Shown in pieces: positions 1 through 10,068 of a stretch of DNA of 64,000 bases; position 1 is the stretch's first letter; each line of letters opens with the position of its first letter. The translations under genes and the position numbers were made by a program. Origin of the DNA: Pseudobutyrivibrio sp. 49 (lineage in GTDB: Bacteria; Bacillota; Clostridia; Lachnospirales; Lachnospiraceae). Location of the stretch: NCBI RefSeq assembly GCF_900100545.1, contig NZ_FNDP01000012.1, positions 19,605 through 83,604 of the forward strand, written 5' to 3'. Below the pieces are notes generated by a model. It made no database searches. It was not told the origin of the DNA and saw only the letters and a program-made list of their open reading frames with translations.

Positions 1-1016
1 AGCTGGATGGAACACCTTGGGATGATGATACAAAGAATGTTGAAGCCTTTATCGGAAAGCATTTTCGTATTGCTAAAAAGAGAGACAAAGAGCATATGCA
101 TGAAATGAATCATTTTTGTGATGCCTTCATGCTTGGCTCAGACCAGATGTGGAGAGAGTCTACAACAAAGCTTGTAGGACATACATTCTTCCTTGATTTC
201 GTAGCTCAGGGAAAAAAGAAGATTGCATGTGCACCTTCATTTGGCGCTGGCAAATATTCAAAGGATGCCAACCTGAGAATGGAAGCATCTGTTTTGCTTG
301 ATAGCTTTGATGCTGTAAGTGTCAGAGAAACAAGTGGTGTAGATATTTGCAAAGAAGTGTTTGGCGTAGAGGCTCAGCAGATAATCGACCCAATTTTCTG
401 GGTAGATACAGATGTATATGACGAAATTGCAGAGCAGTCAACAGTGAATGATCTTCCAGAGAAGTACCTGTTTTGCTATGTGCTTGATCCAAATGACGAG
501 AAGGTTAAGATTGCAGAAAGAATTGCAGCAGAGCGTAATCTTGAGGTTATTACAATTCTTGGAATGCGCGAAGCTAAGTATACTCGTGATAAGTGGACTG
601 TTGGAAGAATTATTGATAATGCTTCAGTGGAAGACTTCGTAAATGCGATTCGTAAATGCGAATATATGTTTACAGATTCACACCATGGTGTTTGCCTTGC
701 AATCAAATACAATAAAAATTACGTTGCCATTGGAAATGTGGCAAGGGGCTTAGACCGATTTACCACTGTAGGTGGATTGTTAGGATTAAATGAAAGAATT
801 ATTTCTCTTCCAAATCAGGGAGAGGATGATGTAGTTGCACTTGCAGATATTGATTACGCACCTGTTAACGAAAAACTTTCATATGAGATTAACCGTGGAA
901 TAACATGGATGGACGAAGCTATAAAGCGACCAGTAAAACCAGAGACACCAATGTATTCAATGCTTCGACGTATAGTGTCTTTAGAGAAAGAAGTAGCGGC
1001 ATTAAAAAACAGATAG
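1..1016 (+). CDS. Polysaccharide pyruvyl transferase family protein, 5' end outside window
   Basis: The frame is open from base 3 without a stop, so the gene begins before the window; an internal Met at 96 is not a convincing start. The visible part has the family signature GSDQMW followed by FLDFV and a core with ACAPSFG, and the late motif DSHHGVCLAI that lies in the nucleotide-sugar-facing half of PF04230 proteins. Such enzymes add pyruvate ketals to exopolysaccharide or cell-wall sugars; some members are only related folds, so the exact donor is not known. It ends 12 bases before glf, consistent with one glycan-synthesis operon. Family call firm, substrate unknown. Confidence 0.85.
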   Translation, partial: LDGTPWDDDTKNVEAFIGKHFRIAKKRDKEHMHEMNHFCDAFMLGSDQMWRESTTKLVGHTFFLDFVAQGKKKIACAPSFGAGKYSKDANLRMEASVLLDSFDAVSVRETSGVDICKEVFGVEAQQIIDPIFWVDTDVYDEIAEQSTVNDLPEKYLFCYVLDPNDEKVKIAERIAAERNLEVITILGMREAKYTRDKWTVGRIIDNASVEDFVNAIRKCEYMFTDSHHGVCLAIKYNKNYVAIGNVARGLDRFTTVGGLLGLNERIISLPNQGEDDVVALADIDYAPVNEKLSYEINRGITWMDEAIKRPVKPETPMYSMLRRIVSLEKEVAALKNR

Positions 1017-1028
1017 GAGTGTAAGACA

Positions 1029-2141
1029 ATGTACGATTATTTGATTGTAGGCTCAGGTCTTTTTGGAGCTGTATTTGCAAGACAGGCAACAGACGCAGGT
1101 AAGAAGGTTCTCGTTATTGATAAGAGACCTAATATAGCAGGTAATGTTTATACAGAGAAGATTGAGGGGATTCATGTGCACAAATATGGTGCACATATCT
1201 TCCACACAAACATGAAGCATGTTTGGGATTATGTTACTAAGTTTGCTACCTTCAATCGTTTCACTAATTCCCCTGTAGCAAACTATAAGGGAGAGCTTTA
1301 TTCTCTTCCATTCAACATGTATACCTTCAACAAAATGTGGGGCGTGGTTACTCCTGAGGAGGCTGCAGCCAAGATTGAGGAGCAGAAAAAAGAGGCAGGA
1401 ATCACAGAACCTAAAAATCTCGAGGAACAGGCTATTTCACTTGTAGGAACAGATATCTATGAGAAGCTTATCAAGGGATACACACAGAAACAGTGGGGAC
1501 GTCCTTGCACAGAACTCCCAGCATTTATTATAAAGAGACTTCCTGTGAGACTTACTTTTGACAATAACTATTTCAACGCTCTTTATCAGGGAATTCCAGT
1601 AGGTGGATATACAAAGATGGTTGAGAACATGCTTGATGGTATTGAGGTTCGTCTCAATACAGATTACTTTGAGAACAAGGCAGAGCTCGATGCACTTGCA
1701 AAGAAGGTAGTCTACACAGGTCCTATTGATGCATATTATGATTTCAAGCTTGGTACACTTGAGTATCGTTCAGTCAGATTTGAAAATGAGACACTTGATA
1801 AGCCAAACTTCCAGGGTAATGCAGCAGTCAACTACACTGATGCAGAGACTCCATGGACAAGAATCATCGAGCACAAGTGGTTTGAGTTTGGAAAAGATGA
1901 TGAAGGTAATGATATTCCTAAGACCATCATCAGCCGTGAATACAGCTCAGAATGGAAGCCAGGTGACGAGCCATACTATCCAGTTAATGATGAAAAGAAT
2001 GGCAAATTATACCAGCAGTACAAAGAGCTTGCAGACAAGGAAGAAAAGGTTCTCTTTGGTGGTCGTTTAGGAGAGTATAAATACTACGATATGGATGCTG
2101 TAATCGATTCAGCATTAAAGTTCGCAGATAAAGAATTATAA
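1029..2141 (+). CDS. glf: UDP-galactopyranose mutase
   Basis: 370 residues, the usual length. The N-terminus has the FAD-binding GSGLFGAVFA loop and the family signature KYGAHIFHTN; later blocks GYTQKQWG and the C-terminal GRLGEYKYYDMD are also typical. The flavoenzyme converts UDP-galactopyranose to UDP-galactofuranose in the cytoplasm, the precursor for galactofuranose in surface glycans. SD-like aggagt precedes the ATG. The stop overlaps the next gene's ATG by one base, implying translational coupling with the HAD protein and shared membership in the glycan cluster. Confidence 0.95.
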   Translation: MYDYLIVGSGLFGAVFARQATDAGKKVLVIDKRPNIAGNVYTEKIEGIHVHKYGAHIFHTNMKHVWDYVTKFATFNRFTNSPVANYKGELYSLPFNMYTFNKMWGVVTPEEAAAKIEEQKKEAGITEPKNLEEQAISLVGTDIYEKLIKGYTQKQWGRPCTELPAFIIKRLPVRLTFDNNYFNALYQGIPVGGYTKMVENMLDGIEVRLNTDYFENKAELDALAKKVVYTGPIDAYYDFKLGTLEYRSVRFENETLDKPNFQGNAAVNYTDAETPWTRIIEHKWFEFGKDDEGNDIPKTIISREYSSEWKPGDEPYYPVNDEKNGKLYQQYKELADKEEKVLFGGRLGEYKYYDMDAVIDSALKFADKEL

Positions 2142-4261
2142 TGAGACTTAAAATATATAATGCATTAGTCAATAAACATATTGGTATCAAAAATCGATAT
2201 CATGCCTTCCATGACAACTCGACTGGACTGGTTAAATTGTTGTCTTACTTTTATCTCCTTTGGCTAAATTTTGCATATTACTTTTTATTTATGCATTTCC
2301 TTGGGAAAGATGATAAGACCAAGACCTATGAGTACAAAAATGTGGAATATAAGACTTCTGAGATGGGACATTTCAAGAAGGAATTTCCATATATAACCGT
2401 CGAAAGTTTTGTGGAAAAGCTTTCAGGGTATGATGTGATTTCCTTTGATATTTTTGACACTTTGATATTCAGACCTTTTTCTGAACCAGCAGATTTGTTT
2501 TATTTGATTGGCTGCAGATTAGATTTCCTCAACTTCAAAGATCTTAGAGCGCGTGCTGAATATGAGGCAAGGATAATCAGAGCAGATAAACTGAAAAAGC
2601 AAAAGAAGTACGTTGATTATGAGATTGATATAAATGACATCTGGAATCGTATGTACGATATTACTGGTTTGGATGCAGCTAGAGGAAAGGCCATCGAAGA
2701 AGAGCTGGAATATGATCTTTGCTACGCTAATCCATTTATGCTTAAAGTTTTTAAGCGCCTTCAAGAAATGGGAAAGCGAATCGTTATTACTTCGGATATG
2801 TATTTGACCAAGGATTTCCTTATCAAGATGCTTGAGAAAAATGGTTATTCCGGATACGAGAATATTTTCATTTCCAACGAATATCATAAGAGCAAAAGTG
2901 ACGGACGTCTTTATGAAGTGGTTAAGAAAAAGATGGGCGAGGATTTGTCTTATATCCATGTGGGCGATAACACTCACAGTGATATAAAGATGGCCCAGAA
3001 GAGTGGCTTCAAAACTCTGTATTATCCAAATGTAAACAGATCGACCTTACTATACAGGACCTTTGATATGTCACCTATTATAGGCGGAGCTTACAGAGGT
3101 ATTGTAAATAATCGCATCTATTCTGCGACGGATGAAAAGGCCGCTTCTATGGAGTACGAATACGGATATATTTATGGTGGACTTTTTGCCATGGGCTATT
3201 GCTCTCATATTCATGAATATGCAAAGCTTTACAACATCGACAAGCTTCTTTTTTTATCACGTGATGGAGATACCTTAATGCAGGTATACGAAATGATGTA
3301 TCCAGAAGAAAAGAAAGCAGGGAAGTTGGAGTATGCTTATTGGTCAAGAAAAGCAGCCACTATCCTTACTTTTGATTTGGATAAAAATGATTATTTCCGT
3401 CGATTCCTTTACCACAAGGTAAATCAGGATTATAAGCTTTCTGAAATATTATCTTCCATGGAATTGGATTCTTTGGCTGATAAAATTGAAGGCTATACCA
3501 TCGGTAATAGAAAAGTAGACCTGATTGGCAAAGAAGGAAGAAAGATTAAACTTCACCTTGATGATGAGCTTACAGTTAAAAATGTGGAAGTTGTAAGAGT
3601 ATTCCTTGAAGAGAATGCCAACAGAATCATTGCTCTTTATCAGCAAAGAGACAAGGCTGCAAGAAGATACTATGAGAAGATGCTTTCTGGCTCACAAAGG
3701 GCACTTCTTGTGGATATAGGCTGGGCAGGCAGTGGTGCCATAGCTATTCGCCGTTTGTGCCGCGAAAAGTGGGATATTCCTTGCGACATCGTAGGCATGA
3801 TTGCGGGTACCAACACGGTTCATAATGCTGAACCTTATCAGACAGAAACCTTCCTTCAAACAGGCGTAATGAACGCTTATCTATATTCTCAGAGCTTTAA
3901 TCGTGACCTGTTGAAAAAGCATGATCCGTCAAAGGAGTATAACGTTTTCTGGGAATTAATTCTTGGCTCTCCTACAAAGCAATTTAAGGGCTTTAAATTG
4001 TTGGAGAATGGTTCGATAGGTTATGATTTTGGAGATTACGATGATAATCTTGATGGCATAAAAGAAACCCAACAGGGAATCTTTGATTTTTGTAAAGACT
4101 ACCTTGCCTCCTTTGGTTCACCAGAGAATGGTCTATATAAACAGCTGTATAGAATCAGCGGTAGAGATGCATATTCACCATTAATTGCTGCATCTGGAAA
4201 CAAAGAAGTATATCTTAAAACTATACGAGATAAATTTAAATTGGAACCAAATGTCGTATAA
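2141..4261 (+). CDS. HAD-superfamily protein with two HAD-like halves, glycan cluster
   Basis: 706 residues. Near residue 101 it has the HAD motif SFDIFDTL, followed by ITSDMYLT (motif II) and HVGDNTHSDI (motif III/IV), so the first half looks like a complete HAD hydrolase. A second block, FLSRDGDTLMQ near residue 370 and LLVDIGWAGSG later, is typical of the large predicted HAD hydrolases found beside glycosyltransferases. A hydrophobic segment near residues 27-50 may be a membrane anchor. It is the last gene of the glf cluster and is followed by a good terminator. A role in polysaccharide modification is inferred from context only. Confidence 0.75.
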   Translation: MRLKIYNALVNKHIGIKNRYHAFHDNSTGLVKLLSYFYLLWLNFAYYFLFMHFLGKDDKTKTYEYKNVEYKTSEMGHFKKEFPYITVESFVEKLSGYDVISFDIFDTLIFRPFSEPADLFYLIGCRLDFLNFKDLRARAEYEARIIRADKLKKQKKYVDYEIDINDIWNRMYDITGLDAARGKAIEEELEYDLCYANPFMLKVFKRLQEMGKRIVITSDMYLTKDFLIKMLEKNGYSGYENIFISNEYHKSKSDGRLYEVVKKKMGEDLSYIHVGDNTHSDIKMAQKSGFKTLYYPNVNRSTLLYRTFDMSPIIGGAYRGIVNNRIYSATDEKAASMEYEYGYIYGGLFAMGYCSHIHEYAKLYNIDKLLFLSRDGDTLMQVYEMMYPEEKKAGKLEYAYWSRKAATILTFDLDKNDYFRRFLYHKVNQDYKLSEILSSMELDSLADKIEGYTIGNRKVDLIGKEGRKIKLHLDDELTVKNVEVVRVFLEENANRIIALYQQRDKAARRYYEKMLSGSQRALLVDIGWAGSGAIAIRRLCREKWDIPCDIVGMIAGTNTVHNAEPYQTETFLQTGVMNAYLYSQSFNRDLLKKHDPSKEYNVFWELILGSPTKQFKGFKLLENGSIGYDFGDYDDNLDGIKETQQGIFDFCKDYLASFGSPENGLYKQLYRISGRDAYSPLIAASGNKEVYLKTIRDKFKLEPNVV

Positions 4262-4270
4262 AAATTTATC

Positions 4271-4306
4271 AACACCGTGTGTCAAATCGGACACATGGTG
4301 TTTTTT
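4271..4306 (+). terminator. Intrinsic terminator of glycan cluster
   Basis: Twelve-base stem (aacaccgtgtgt with acacatggtgtt, one G-U) and an 8-base loop followed by six T residues. It lies 10 bases after the HAD gene stop. Confidence 0.85.
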
Positions 4307-4396
4307 ATATAAATGATACTAAATCGGTAGGAAAGCAACAGAAAATTTTCGTTTCTGAAAGTTCTGTTAAATATTTATTAATAGAAGGTTAATCTT

Positions 4397-4405
4397 TGGT
4401 ATAAC
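4397..4405 (+). promoter_or_regulatory. Extended -10 promoter for propeller protein
   Basis: TG-G-TATAAC, an extended -10 hexamer about 90 bases ahead of the next start codon. No good -35 hexamer at the standard distance was seen. The 4307-4496 gap is otherwise AT-rich with nothing else recognised. Confidence 0.4.
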
Positions 4406-4496
4406 TACTGTGAACTTCCGTTTTTAAGCTATTTCACATGCTATTCTTTGTAAAAGAACTATTATTTATCCCCCTGTAGTTTGGGAGGAACAGGTT

Positions 4497-5498
4497 ATGT
4501 GGAATAAGCTATTTAAAAAGAAAAATTTACGCTCATTATTAGGCGGTACTCTCATTGCAAGTATTATTATTTTTAGTGCGGTGGGAGCCATTAAAAGCTA
4601 TCTTGATTCATCCTATTTACTTAGTATCAAGGAAGATGCTGTGCCTTTGGCAATGCAGGGAATTTACAAGTATTGTCCAACCAGCATAAACGGACAGGTA
4701 CTGTATTGTTCTAATCAGGCGACGCCCGGAGAGGTAAAGGATGGCATATGCTTTAATGAAACTAAAGTCATGTCTACCACGGCAGGTTCGTGGGATTCTG
4801 TGCAGGTATGCGATCCCTCTGTTGTAGAAGGTAACTTTATTTATATGGGAAAACCGTATAAGTATTTGATGGCATATTTAGGCTGTGCCACATATGATTG
4901 CACCGCTAATGAAATTGGCTTTGCAGTATCAAATAATCTGGCAAGCTGGCGTAAAACTGGACGTGTAGTAGAAGCTATCAGAGATGGACACTGGGGCGTA
5001 GGTCAGCCATCGTTGATAAACTATAACGGTATAATTTATCTGTTCTATACCAGCGGAACTGTATCCCAGACCACAACCTTTGTAGAACAACTAGACTGCA
5101 CTGATTTAGGAAATGTACAGCATCTTGGAAAGAAACAGATTACATGCAGCTATGACTTTATAAGCAACGCTGATTTTGCCTTTACAGATGATGCATTATA
5201 TATGACCTGTGACACACATCCTTTCCCTGGTGGAGCTTTGAACTTTATATCTGGAACACAATCAGTTTATATGGCGCCATGGAATGGAACCTTCGAATCA
5301 CTAGATAGCTTGGCATGGGATAGAATAGCATTGATTGGAGCAGAGACTACCGGTCATGGACGTAATCACAATGGCTGCTTCTCTAGAGATGGTTCGGGAA
5401 GACTGGCAGCAAGGGTATTATATGTATCAACAGCAGATGAGATAGGAACCTGGAGCCAAAATCTGTTTACTTACAGATTTACGGCGGTGGCCTTTTAA
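4497..5498 (+). CDS. Membrane-anchored five-bladed beta-propeller protein (GH43/68-like fold)
   Basis: 333 residues, preceded by the SD gggagga. One N-terminal hydrophobic segment (about residues 16-38) with no lipobox suggests a signal anchor. The rest resembles the five-bladed propeller of arabinanase/levansucrase families: VCDPSVVEG (first blade acidic Asp region), WRKTGRV, GVGQPSLI with YLFYTSG, and a later NADFAF. These are fold-level similarities; the catalytic trio cannot be assigned confidently, and short members of this group are often uncharacterised surface proteins. It has its own promoter and terminator, so it is monocistronic. Confidence 0.6.
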   Translation: MWNKLFKKKNLRSLLGGTLIASIIIFSAVGAIKSYLDSSYLLSIKEDAVPLAMQGIYKYCPTSINGQVLYCSNQATPGEVKDGICFNETKVMSTTAGSWDSVQVCDPSVVEGNFIYMGKPYKYLMAYLGCATYDCTANEIGFAVSNNLASWRKTGRVVEAIRDGHWGVGQPSLINYNGIIYLFYTSGTVSQTTTFVEQLDCTDLGNVQHLGKKQITCSYDFISNADFAFTDDALYMTCDTHPFPGGALNFISGTQSVYMAPWNGTFESLDSLAWDRIALIGAETTGHGRNHNGCFSRDGSGRLAARVLYVSTADEIGTWSQNLFTYRFTAVAF

Positions 5499-5548
5499 AT
5501 GGCTTGTTAAGAATTTAACGTAAATTTTCATACGTATAGACACAATTT

Positions 5549-5583
5549 GGAAACCGTAGATATATACTGCGGTTTCCATTTTT
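5549..5583 (+). terminator. Intrinsic terminator after propeller gene
   Basis: Stem ggaaaccgtag / ctgcggtttcc (11 bp, one G-U) with a 7-base loop, then a T-rich tail. Confidence 0.85.
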
Positions 5584-5700
5584 GCGTAAAATCAAGGTTT
5601 TTTGATAATTATTTAACGAGCGGAGTGTGAGAATTGAACGAATAGAATTGATATATTCTGAAAATAACTTATTCTGTGATTATTCTGTGAAAATTTTTAT

Positions 5701-5729
5701 TTGAAAATGTGTCTCACATATGATAAGAT
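5701..5729 (+). promoter_or_regulatory. Possible promoter of the butyrate operon
   Basis: TTGAAA and TAAGAT separated by 17 bases, leaving a leader of roughly 185 bases before thl. The -10 match is only 4 of 6. The 5584-5918 stretch is otherwise AT-rich, with no terminator-like or riboswitch-like structure that I could recognise. Confidence 0.35.
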
Positions 5730-5918
5730 TTTACCATCGACGGCGTATTGAGGTTTATTTTTTTTGTCCGAGCTCGTTAAAAAATTAACAGTTTGAGCAG
5801 TGCTAAATTGTACAAAATGCACAAGCTGGTAATAAAAGGAGCTGAGATATTTAAAAGTAATGCCCGCAATCGACCGAAAACAAACAAAAAGTATTTCTTA
5901 AAAAGGAGAAAGAAAAAC

Positions 5919-7121
5919 ATGGAAAAAAAAGTAGTTATTGCTAGCGCATGTAGAACAGCCATTGGTACAATGGGCGGATCACTTAGCAACACTCCAGCAG
6001 CAGACTTAGGTGCTATCGTAATTAAGGAAGCAGTTAAGAGAGCTGGTATCAAGCCAGAGGACGTAGATCACGTATACATGGGTTGCGTTATCCAGGCAGG
6101 TCTTGGACAGAACGTTGCTCGTCAGGCTACATTAAAGGCTGGTCTTCCAAATGAAGTAACAGCAGTTACAACAAACGTTGTTTGTGGTTCTGGTCTTAAC
6201 TGTGTTAACCAGGCAGCACAGATGATTATTGCAGGTGATGCAGACGTAGTAGTAGCAGGTGGTATGGAGAACATGTCATTAGCTCCATTCGCACTTCCAA
6301 ATGGTCGTTATGGTTATAGAATGACATGGCCATCAAACAGCCAGGGTGCTTTAGTAGATACAATGGTAAAGGATGCTCTTTGGGATGCATACAATGATTA
6401 CCATATGATTAAGACAGCTGATAACGTAGCTGAGCAGTGGAAGCTTACAAGAGAAGAGCTTGATGAGTTCGCTGTTAACTCTCAGAACAAGGCTTGCGCA
6501 GCTATCGAAGCTGGTGCATTCAAGGATGAGATTGTTCCTGTAGAAATCAAGAAGAAGAAGGAAACAATCGTATTCGATACAGACGAAGGCCCAAGACCTG
6601 GTACAACAATCGAAGGTCTTGCTAAGCTTAAGGCTCTTTATCCAGACGGAGTTGTTACAGCTGGTAATGCTTCAGGTATCAACGATGGTGCAGCTGCACT
6701 CGTAGTTATGTCTGAGGAGAAGGCTAAGGAGCTTGGTGTTAAGCCACTCGTTACATTCGTAGCTGGTGCTCTTGGCGGATGCGCTCCAGAGATCATGGGT
6801 GTTGGTCCTGTTCCAGCAACAAAGAAGGCTCTTGCTAAGGCTGGTCTTACAATCAATGATCTTGATGTATATGAGGCTAACGAGGCATTTGCAGCACAGT
6901 CTGTAGCAGTTGGTAAGGAGCTTGGCTTCGATCTTAACAAGCTCAATCCAAACGGTGGTGCTATCGCTCTTGGACATCCAGTTGGAGCTTCAGGTGCTCG
7001 TATCCTTGTAACTCTTATTTACGATATGATTCACAACCCAGAGTACAAGAAGGGTCTTGCTACTCTTTGCATCGGTGGTGGTATGGGATGTGCTACTATT
7101 ATCGAGAAGTATGAAGGTTAA
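5919..7121 (+). CDS. thl: Acetyl-CoA C-acetyltransferase (thiolase)
   Basis: 400 residues from the ATG at 5919, chosen because aaaaggagaa sits at the right distance; an in-frame upstream start at 5793 would add a basic, non-conserved tail. Active-site blocks are all present: VCGSGLN (acyl-accepting Cys), [14 protein letters not shown] (His) and CIGGGMGCA (second Cys). It condenses two acetyl-CoA to acetoacetyl-CoA, the first step of the butyrate route. First gene of the thl-hbd-bcd-etfB-etfA operon. Codon use is strongly biased (AAG, CTT, GCT), as expected for a highly expressed catabolic gene. Confidence 0.97.
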   Translation: MEKKVVIASACRTAIGTMGGSLSNTPAADLGAIVIKEAVKRAGIKPEDVDHVYMGCVIQAGLGQNVARQATLKAGLPNEVTAVTTNVVCGSGLNCVNQAAQMIIAGDADVVVAGGMENMSLAPFALPNGRYGYRMTWPSNSQGALVDTMVKDALWDAYNDYHMIKTADNVAEQWKLTREELDEFAVNSQNKACAAIEAGAFKDEIVPVEIKKKKETIVFDTDEGPRPGTTIEGLAKLKALYPDGVVTAGNASGINDGAAALVVMSEEKAKELGVKPLVTFVAGALGGCAPEIMGVGPVPATKKALAKAGLTINDLDVYEANEAFAAQSVAVGKELGFDLNKLNPNGGAIALGHPVGASGARILVTLIYDMIHNPEYKKGLATLCIGGGMGCATIIEKYEG

Positions 7122-7162
7122 TTTAGAAAGTATTTAATTTTAAATATACGGAGGACATTAAA

Positions 7163-8035
7163 ATGAAGGTAGGCGTAATTGGCGCAGGTACAATGGGCCA
7201 GGGCATTGCTAAGGCATTCGCTCAGGTTGATGGCTATGAAGTAGCTCTTTGCGATATTAAGCAGGAGTGGGCTGAAGGCGGAAAAGACAAGATTGCTAAG
7301 GGTTATGCAAGACTTGTTGAAAAAGGAAAGATGGAGCAGGCAGCAGTAGATGCTATCCTCGCTAAGATCACACCAGGTCTCAAGGAGAACCTTTGCAAGG
7401 ATTGTGACCTTATCGTTGAGGCTGCTTTCGAGAATATGGAAGTTAAGAAGACAACATTCAAGGAGCTTGATGAAATTGCTAAGCCAGAGTGCATCTTCGC
7501 TTCAAACACATCTTCACTTTCAATCACAGAGATTGGTAACGGTCTTAACCGTCCAATGATTGGTATGCACTTCTTCAACCCAGCTGACAGAATGAAGCTT
7601 GTTGAGGTTATCGCTGGTGTTAACACACCTGCTGAGACAGTAGATGCTATCAAGAAGATTTCTGAGGAGATCGGAAAGACTCCTGTACAGGTTAACGAGG
7701 CTGCTGGTTTCGTAGTAAACCGTATCCTTATCCCAATGATCAACGAAGCTGCTTTCATCAAGATGGAAGGTGTTTCTGATATCGCTGGTATCGATGCTGC
7801 TATGAAGCTCGGTGCTAACCACCCAATGGGACCACTTGAGCTCGGTGATTTCATCGGTCTTGATATCTGCCTTGCAATCATGGACGTTCTTTACAACGAG
7901 ACAGGTGACAGCAAGTATCGTGCTTGCCCACTTCTTCGTAAGATGGTTCGTGGTGGTAACCTTGGATGCAAGTCTGGTAAGGGATTCTACGTATACAACG
8001 CAGATCGTACTAAGACAGCAGTAGATGCACAGTAA
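7163..8035 (+). CDS. hbd: 3-hydroxybutyryl-CoA dehydrogenase
   Basis: 290 residues, standard length. The Rossmann loop GAGTMGQGIA opens the protein; SNTSSLSITEI and the catalytic HFFNPADRMKLVEV block follow, then the C-terminal dimerisation region with NHPMGPLELGDFIGLD. It reduces acetoacetyl-CoA to 3-hydroxybutyryl-CoA with NAD(P)H. SD cggagga lies 9 bases before ATG. Only 41 bases separate it from thl, so no crotonase gene is inserted here, unlike many clostridial operons. Confidence 0.97.
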   Translation: MKVGVIGAGTMGQGIAKAFAQVDGYEVALCDIKQEWAEGGKDKIAKGYARLVEKGKMEQAAVDAILAKITPGLKENLCKDCDLIVEAAFENMEVKKTTFKELDEIAKPECIFASNTSSLSITEIGNGLNRPMIGMHFFNPADRMKLVEVIAGVNTPAETVDAIKKISEEIGKTPVQVNEAAGFVVNRILIPMINEAAFIKMEGVSDIAGIDAAMKLGANHPMGPLELGDFIGLDICLAIMDVLYNETGDSKYRACPLLRKMVRGGNLGCKSGKGFYVYNADRTKTAVDAQ

Positions 8036-8058
8036 TTAAAAAAAAGGAGATTCAGATC

Positions 8059-9228
8059 ATGGATTTTACATTAGATAAGAAGCATGAGATGGCTAGACAG
8101 TTGTTCAGAGAGTTCGCTCAGAACGAAGTTAAGCCAATGGCTCAGGAAATTGATGAGACAGAGCAGTTCCCACGTGAAAACGTAGAGAAGATGATGAAGT
8201 ACGGTTTCATGGGTATTCCAATTCCAAAGGAGTACGGCGGACAGGGCTGTGACGTTCTTACATACGTTATGTGCGTAGAGGAGCTTTCAAAGGTTTGCGG
8301 TACAACAGGTGTTATCGTTTCTGCACATACATCACTTTGCTGCGATCCTATCCTCACATACGGTACAGAGGAGCAGAAGCAGAAGTACTTAGTACCACTT
8401 GCAAGTGGTAAGAAGCTTGGTGCTTTTGCACTTACAGAGCCAGGTGCTGGTACAGATGCACAGGGCGCTCAGTGTAGAGCTGACGAAGATGGAGATTCTT
8501 GGGTACTTAACGGTTCTAAGTGCTTCATCACAAACGGTAAGGAAGCTGATGTTTACATCGTATTCGCTGTAACAGATATCGTTGAGGATGCTAAGGGACG
8601 TAAGTCTAAGAAGTTCTCAGCTTTCATCGTTGAGAAGGATACACCTGGATTTACATTCGGTACAAAGGAGAAGAAGATGGGTATCCGTGCTTCTTCTACA
8701 TACGAGCTTATCTTCCAGGATTGCCGTATTCCAAAGGAGAACCTCCTCGGCGCAAGAGGCAAGGGCTTTGGTATCGCTATGCACACACTTGATGGTGGAC
8801 GTATTGGTATCGCTGCTCAGGCACTTGGTATTGGCGAAGGTTCAATCGATGCAACAATCGAGTTCGTAAAGGAAAGAAAGCAGTTTGGTCGTCCAATCGC
8901 TGCATTCCAGAACACAGCATTCCAGCTTGCTGATATGAAGGCTCGTATGGATGCTGCTAAGTATCTTGTATACAACGCTGCTTGCACAAAGGACGTTTAC
9001 ACACAGGATCACAAGACAAGCTACTCTATCGAGGCAGCTGAGGCTAAGCTTTTCGCAGCTGAGGCAGCTATGGCTGTTACTACAAAGGCTGTACAGCTTC
9101 ACGGTGGTTATGGTTATACAAGAGAGTACGATGTTGAGCGTATGATGCGTGATGCTAAGATCACAGAAATCTACGAAGGTACATCTGAGGTTCAGAGACT
9201 TGTTATCTCTGGCGCTATGCTTAAATAA
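8059..9228 (+). CDS. bcd: Butyryl-CoA dehydrogenase
   Basis: 389 residues, acyl-CoA dehydrogenase family. Visible motifs are the FAD/substrate region ALTEPGAGTDAQG, ITNGKEADVYIVFA, LHGGYGYTREYDVERMMRD, and the catalytic glutamate in TEIYEGTSEVQ. In anaerobes it works with EtfAB, reducing crotonyl-CoA to butyryl-CoA while bifurcating electrons from NADH to ferredoxin; bifurcation here is inferred from the adjacent etf genes. SD aaaggaga precedes ATG. Confidence 0.97.
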   Translation: MDFTLDKKHEMARQLFREFAQNEVKPMAQEIDETEQFPRENVEKMMKYGFMGIPIPKEYGGQGCDVLTYVMCVEELSKVCGTTGVIVSAHTSLCCDPILTYGTEEQKQKYLVPLASGKKLGAFALTEPGAGTDAQGAQCRADEDGDSWVLNGSKCFITNGKEADVYIVFAVTDIVEDAKGRKSKKFSAFIVEKDTPGFTFGTKEKKMGIRASSTYELIFQDCRIPKENLLGARGKGFGIAMHTLDGGRIGIAAQALGIGEGSIDATIEFVKERKQFGRPIAAFQNTAFQLADMKARMDAAKYLVYNAACTKDVYTQDHKTSYSIEAAEAKLFAAEAAMAVTTKAVQLHGGYGYTREYDVERMMRDAKITEIYEGTSEVQRLVISGAMLK

Positions 9229-9267
9229 GATTGTTTATTATCGTGTAAATAAAAGGAGATTAAATAC

Positions 9268-10050
9268 ATGAATATCGTAGTATGTATTAAACAGGTTCCT
9301 GACACAAAGGGCGGCGTAAAGTTTAACCCAGATGGAACTCTTGATAGAGCATCAATGCTCGCAATTATGAATCCAGATGATAAGGCAGGTCTTGAGGCTG
9401 CTCTTAGAATTAAGGATGAGACAGGCGCAAAGGTTACAGTTCTTACAATGGGACTTCCAAAGGCTGATGATATGCTCCGCGAAGCACTTGCTATGGGTGC
9501 TGATGAGGCAGTTCTTGTTACAGATAGACGCCTTGGTGGTGCTGATACTTGGGCTACATCTTCAACAGTTGCAGCAGCAGTTAAGAAGCTTGATTATGAC
9601 CTCATTATCACAGGTCGTCAGGCTATCGATGGTGATACAGCTCAGGTTGGTCCACAGATCGCTGAGCACCTTGCACTTCCAGTTATCTCTTATGCAGAGG
9701 ATATCAAGGTTGAAGGCAACAGCGTAATTGTTAAGCGTCAGTATGAAGACAGATATCATGAAGTAAAGGCTCAGATGCCATGTCTTATTACTGCACTTTC
9801 AGAGTTAAATGAGCCACGTTACATGACTCCAGGCGGCATCTTTGATGCATATGACAAGGAAGTTACTGTATGGGGCCGTGATGATCTTACAGATCTTGAT
9901 GATGCTAACATCGGTCTTGCTGGTTCTCCAACAAAGATCGCTAAGGCTTCTGACAAGGTTCGTAAGGGAGCTGGCGAGAAGGTAGCTCTTGACCCTAAGG
10001 AGTCAGTAGAGTATATCATGAACAAGCTTAAAGAGAAGCATGTAATTTAA
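9268..10050 (+). CDS. etfB: Electron transfer flavoprotein beta subunit
   Basis: 260 residues. Starts NIVVCIKQVPDT, the family opening, and contains GRQAIDGDTAQVGP, the AMP/FAD-binding signature of EtfB, plus the recognition-loop region AEDIKVEGN. Partner of EtfA in the Bcd-EtfAB complex that carries electrons from NADH to Bcd and ferredoxin. SD aaaggaga; 39 bases after bcd and 18 bases before etfA, the usual order. Confidence 0.96.
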   Translation: MNIVVCIKQVPDTKGGVKFNPDGTLDRASMLAIMNPDDKAGLEAALRIKDETGAKVTVLTMGLPKADDMLREALAMGADEAVLVTDRRLGGADTWATSSTVAAAVKKLDYDLIITGRQAIDGDTAQVGPQIAEHLALPVISYAEDIKVEGNSVIVKRQYEDRYHEVKAQMPCLITALSELNEPRYMTPGGIFDAYDKEVTVWGRDDLTDLDDANIGLAGSPTKIAKASDKVRKGAGEKVALDPKESVEYIMNKLKEKHVI

Positions 10051-10068
10051 TAAGAGGAGGCAAAAAGA

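Noticed and set aside
2519..2977. 152-codon frame antisense to the HAD gene
   Set aside because: Shadow of a well-supported coding sequence; no SD or domain.
7303..7881. 192-codon frame antisense to hbd, and similar antisense frames within thl, bcd and etfA
   Set aside because: Produced by the strong codon bias of the butyrate operon; no independent support.
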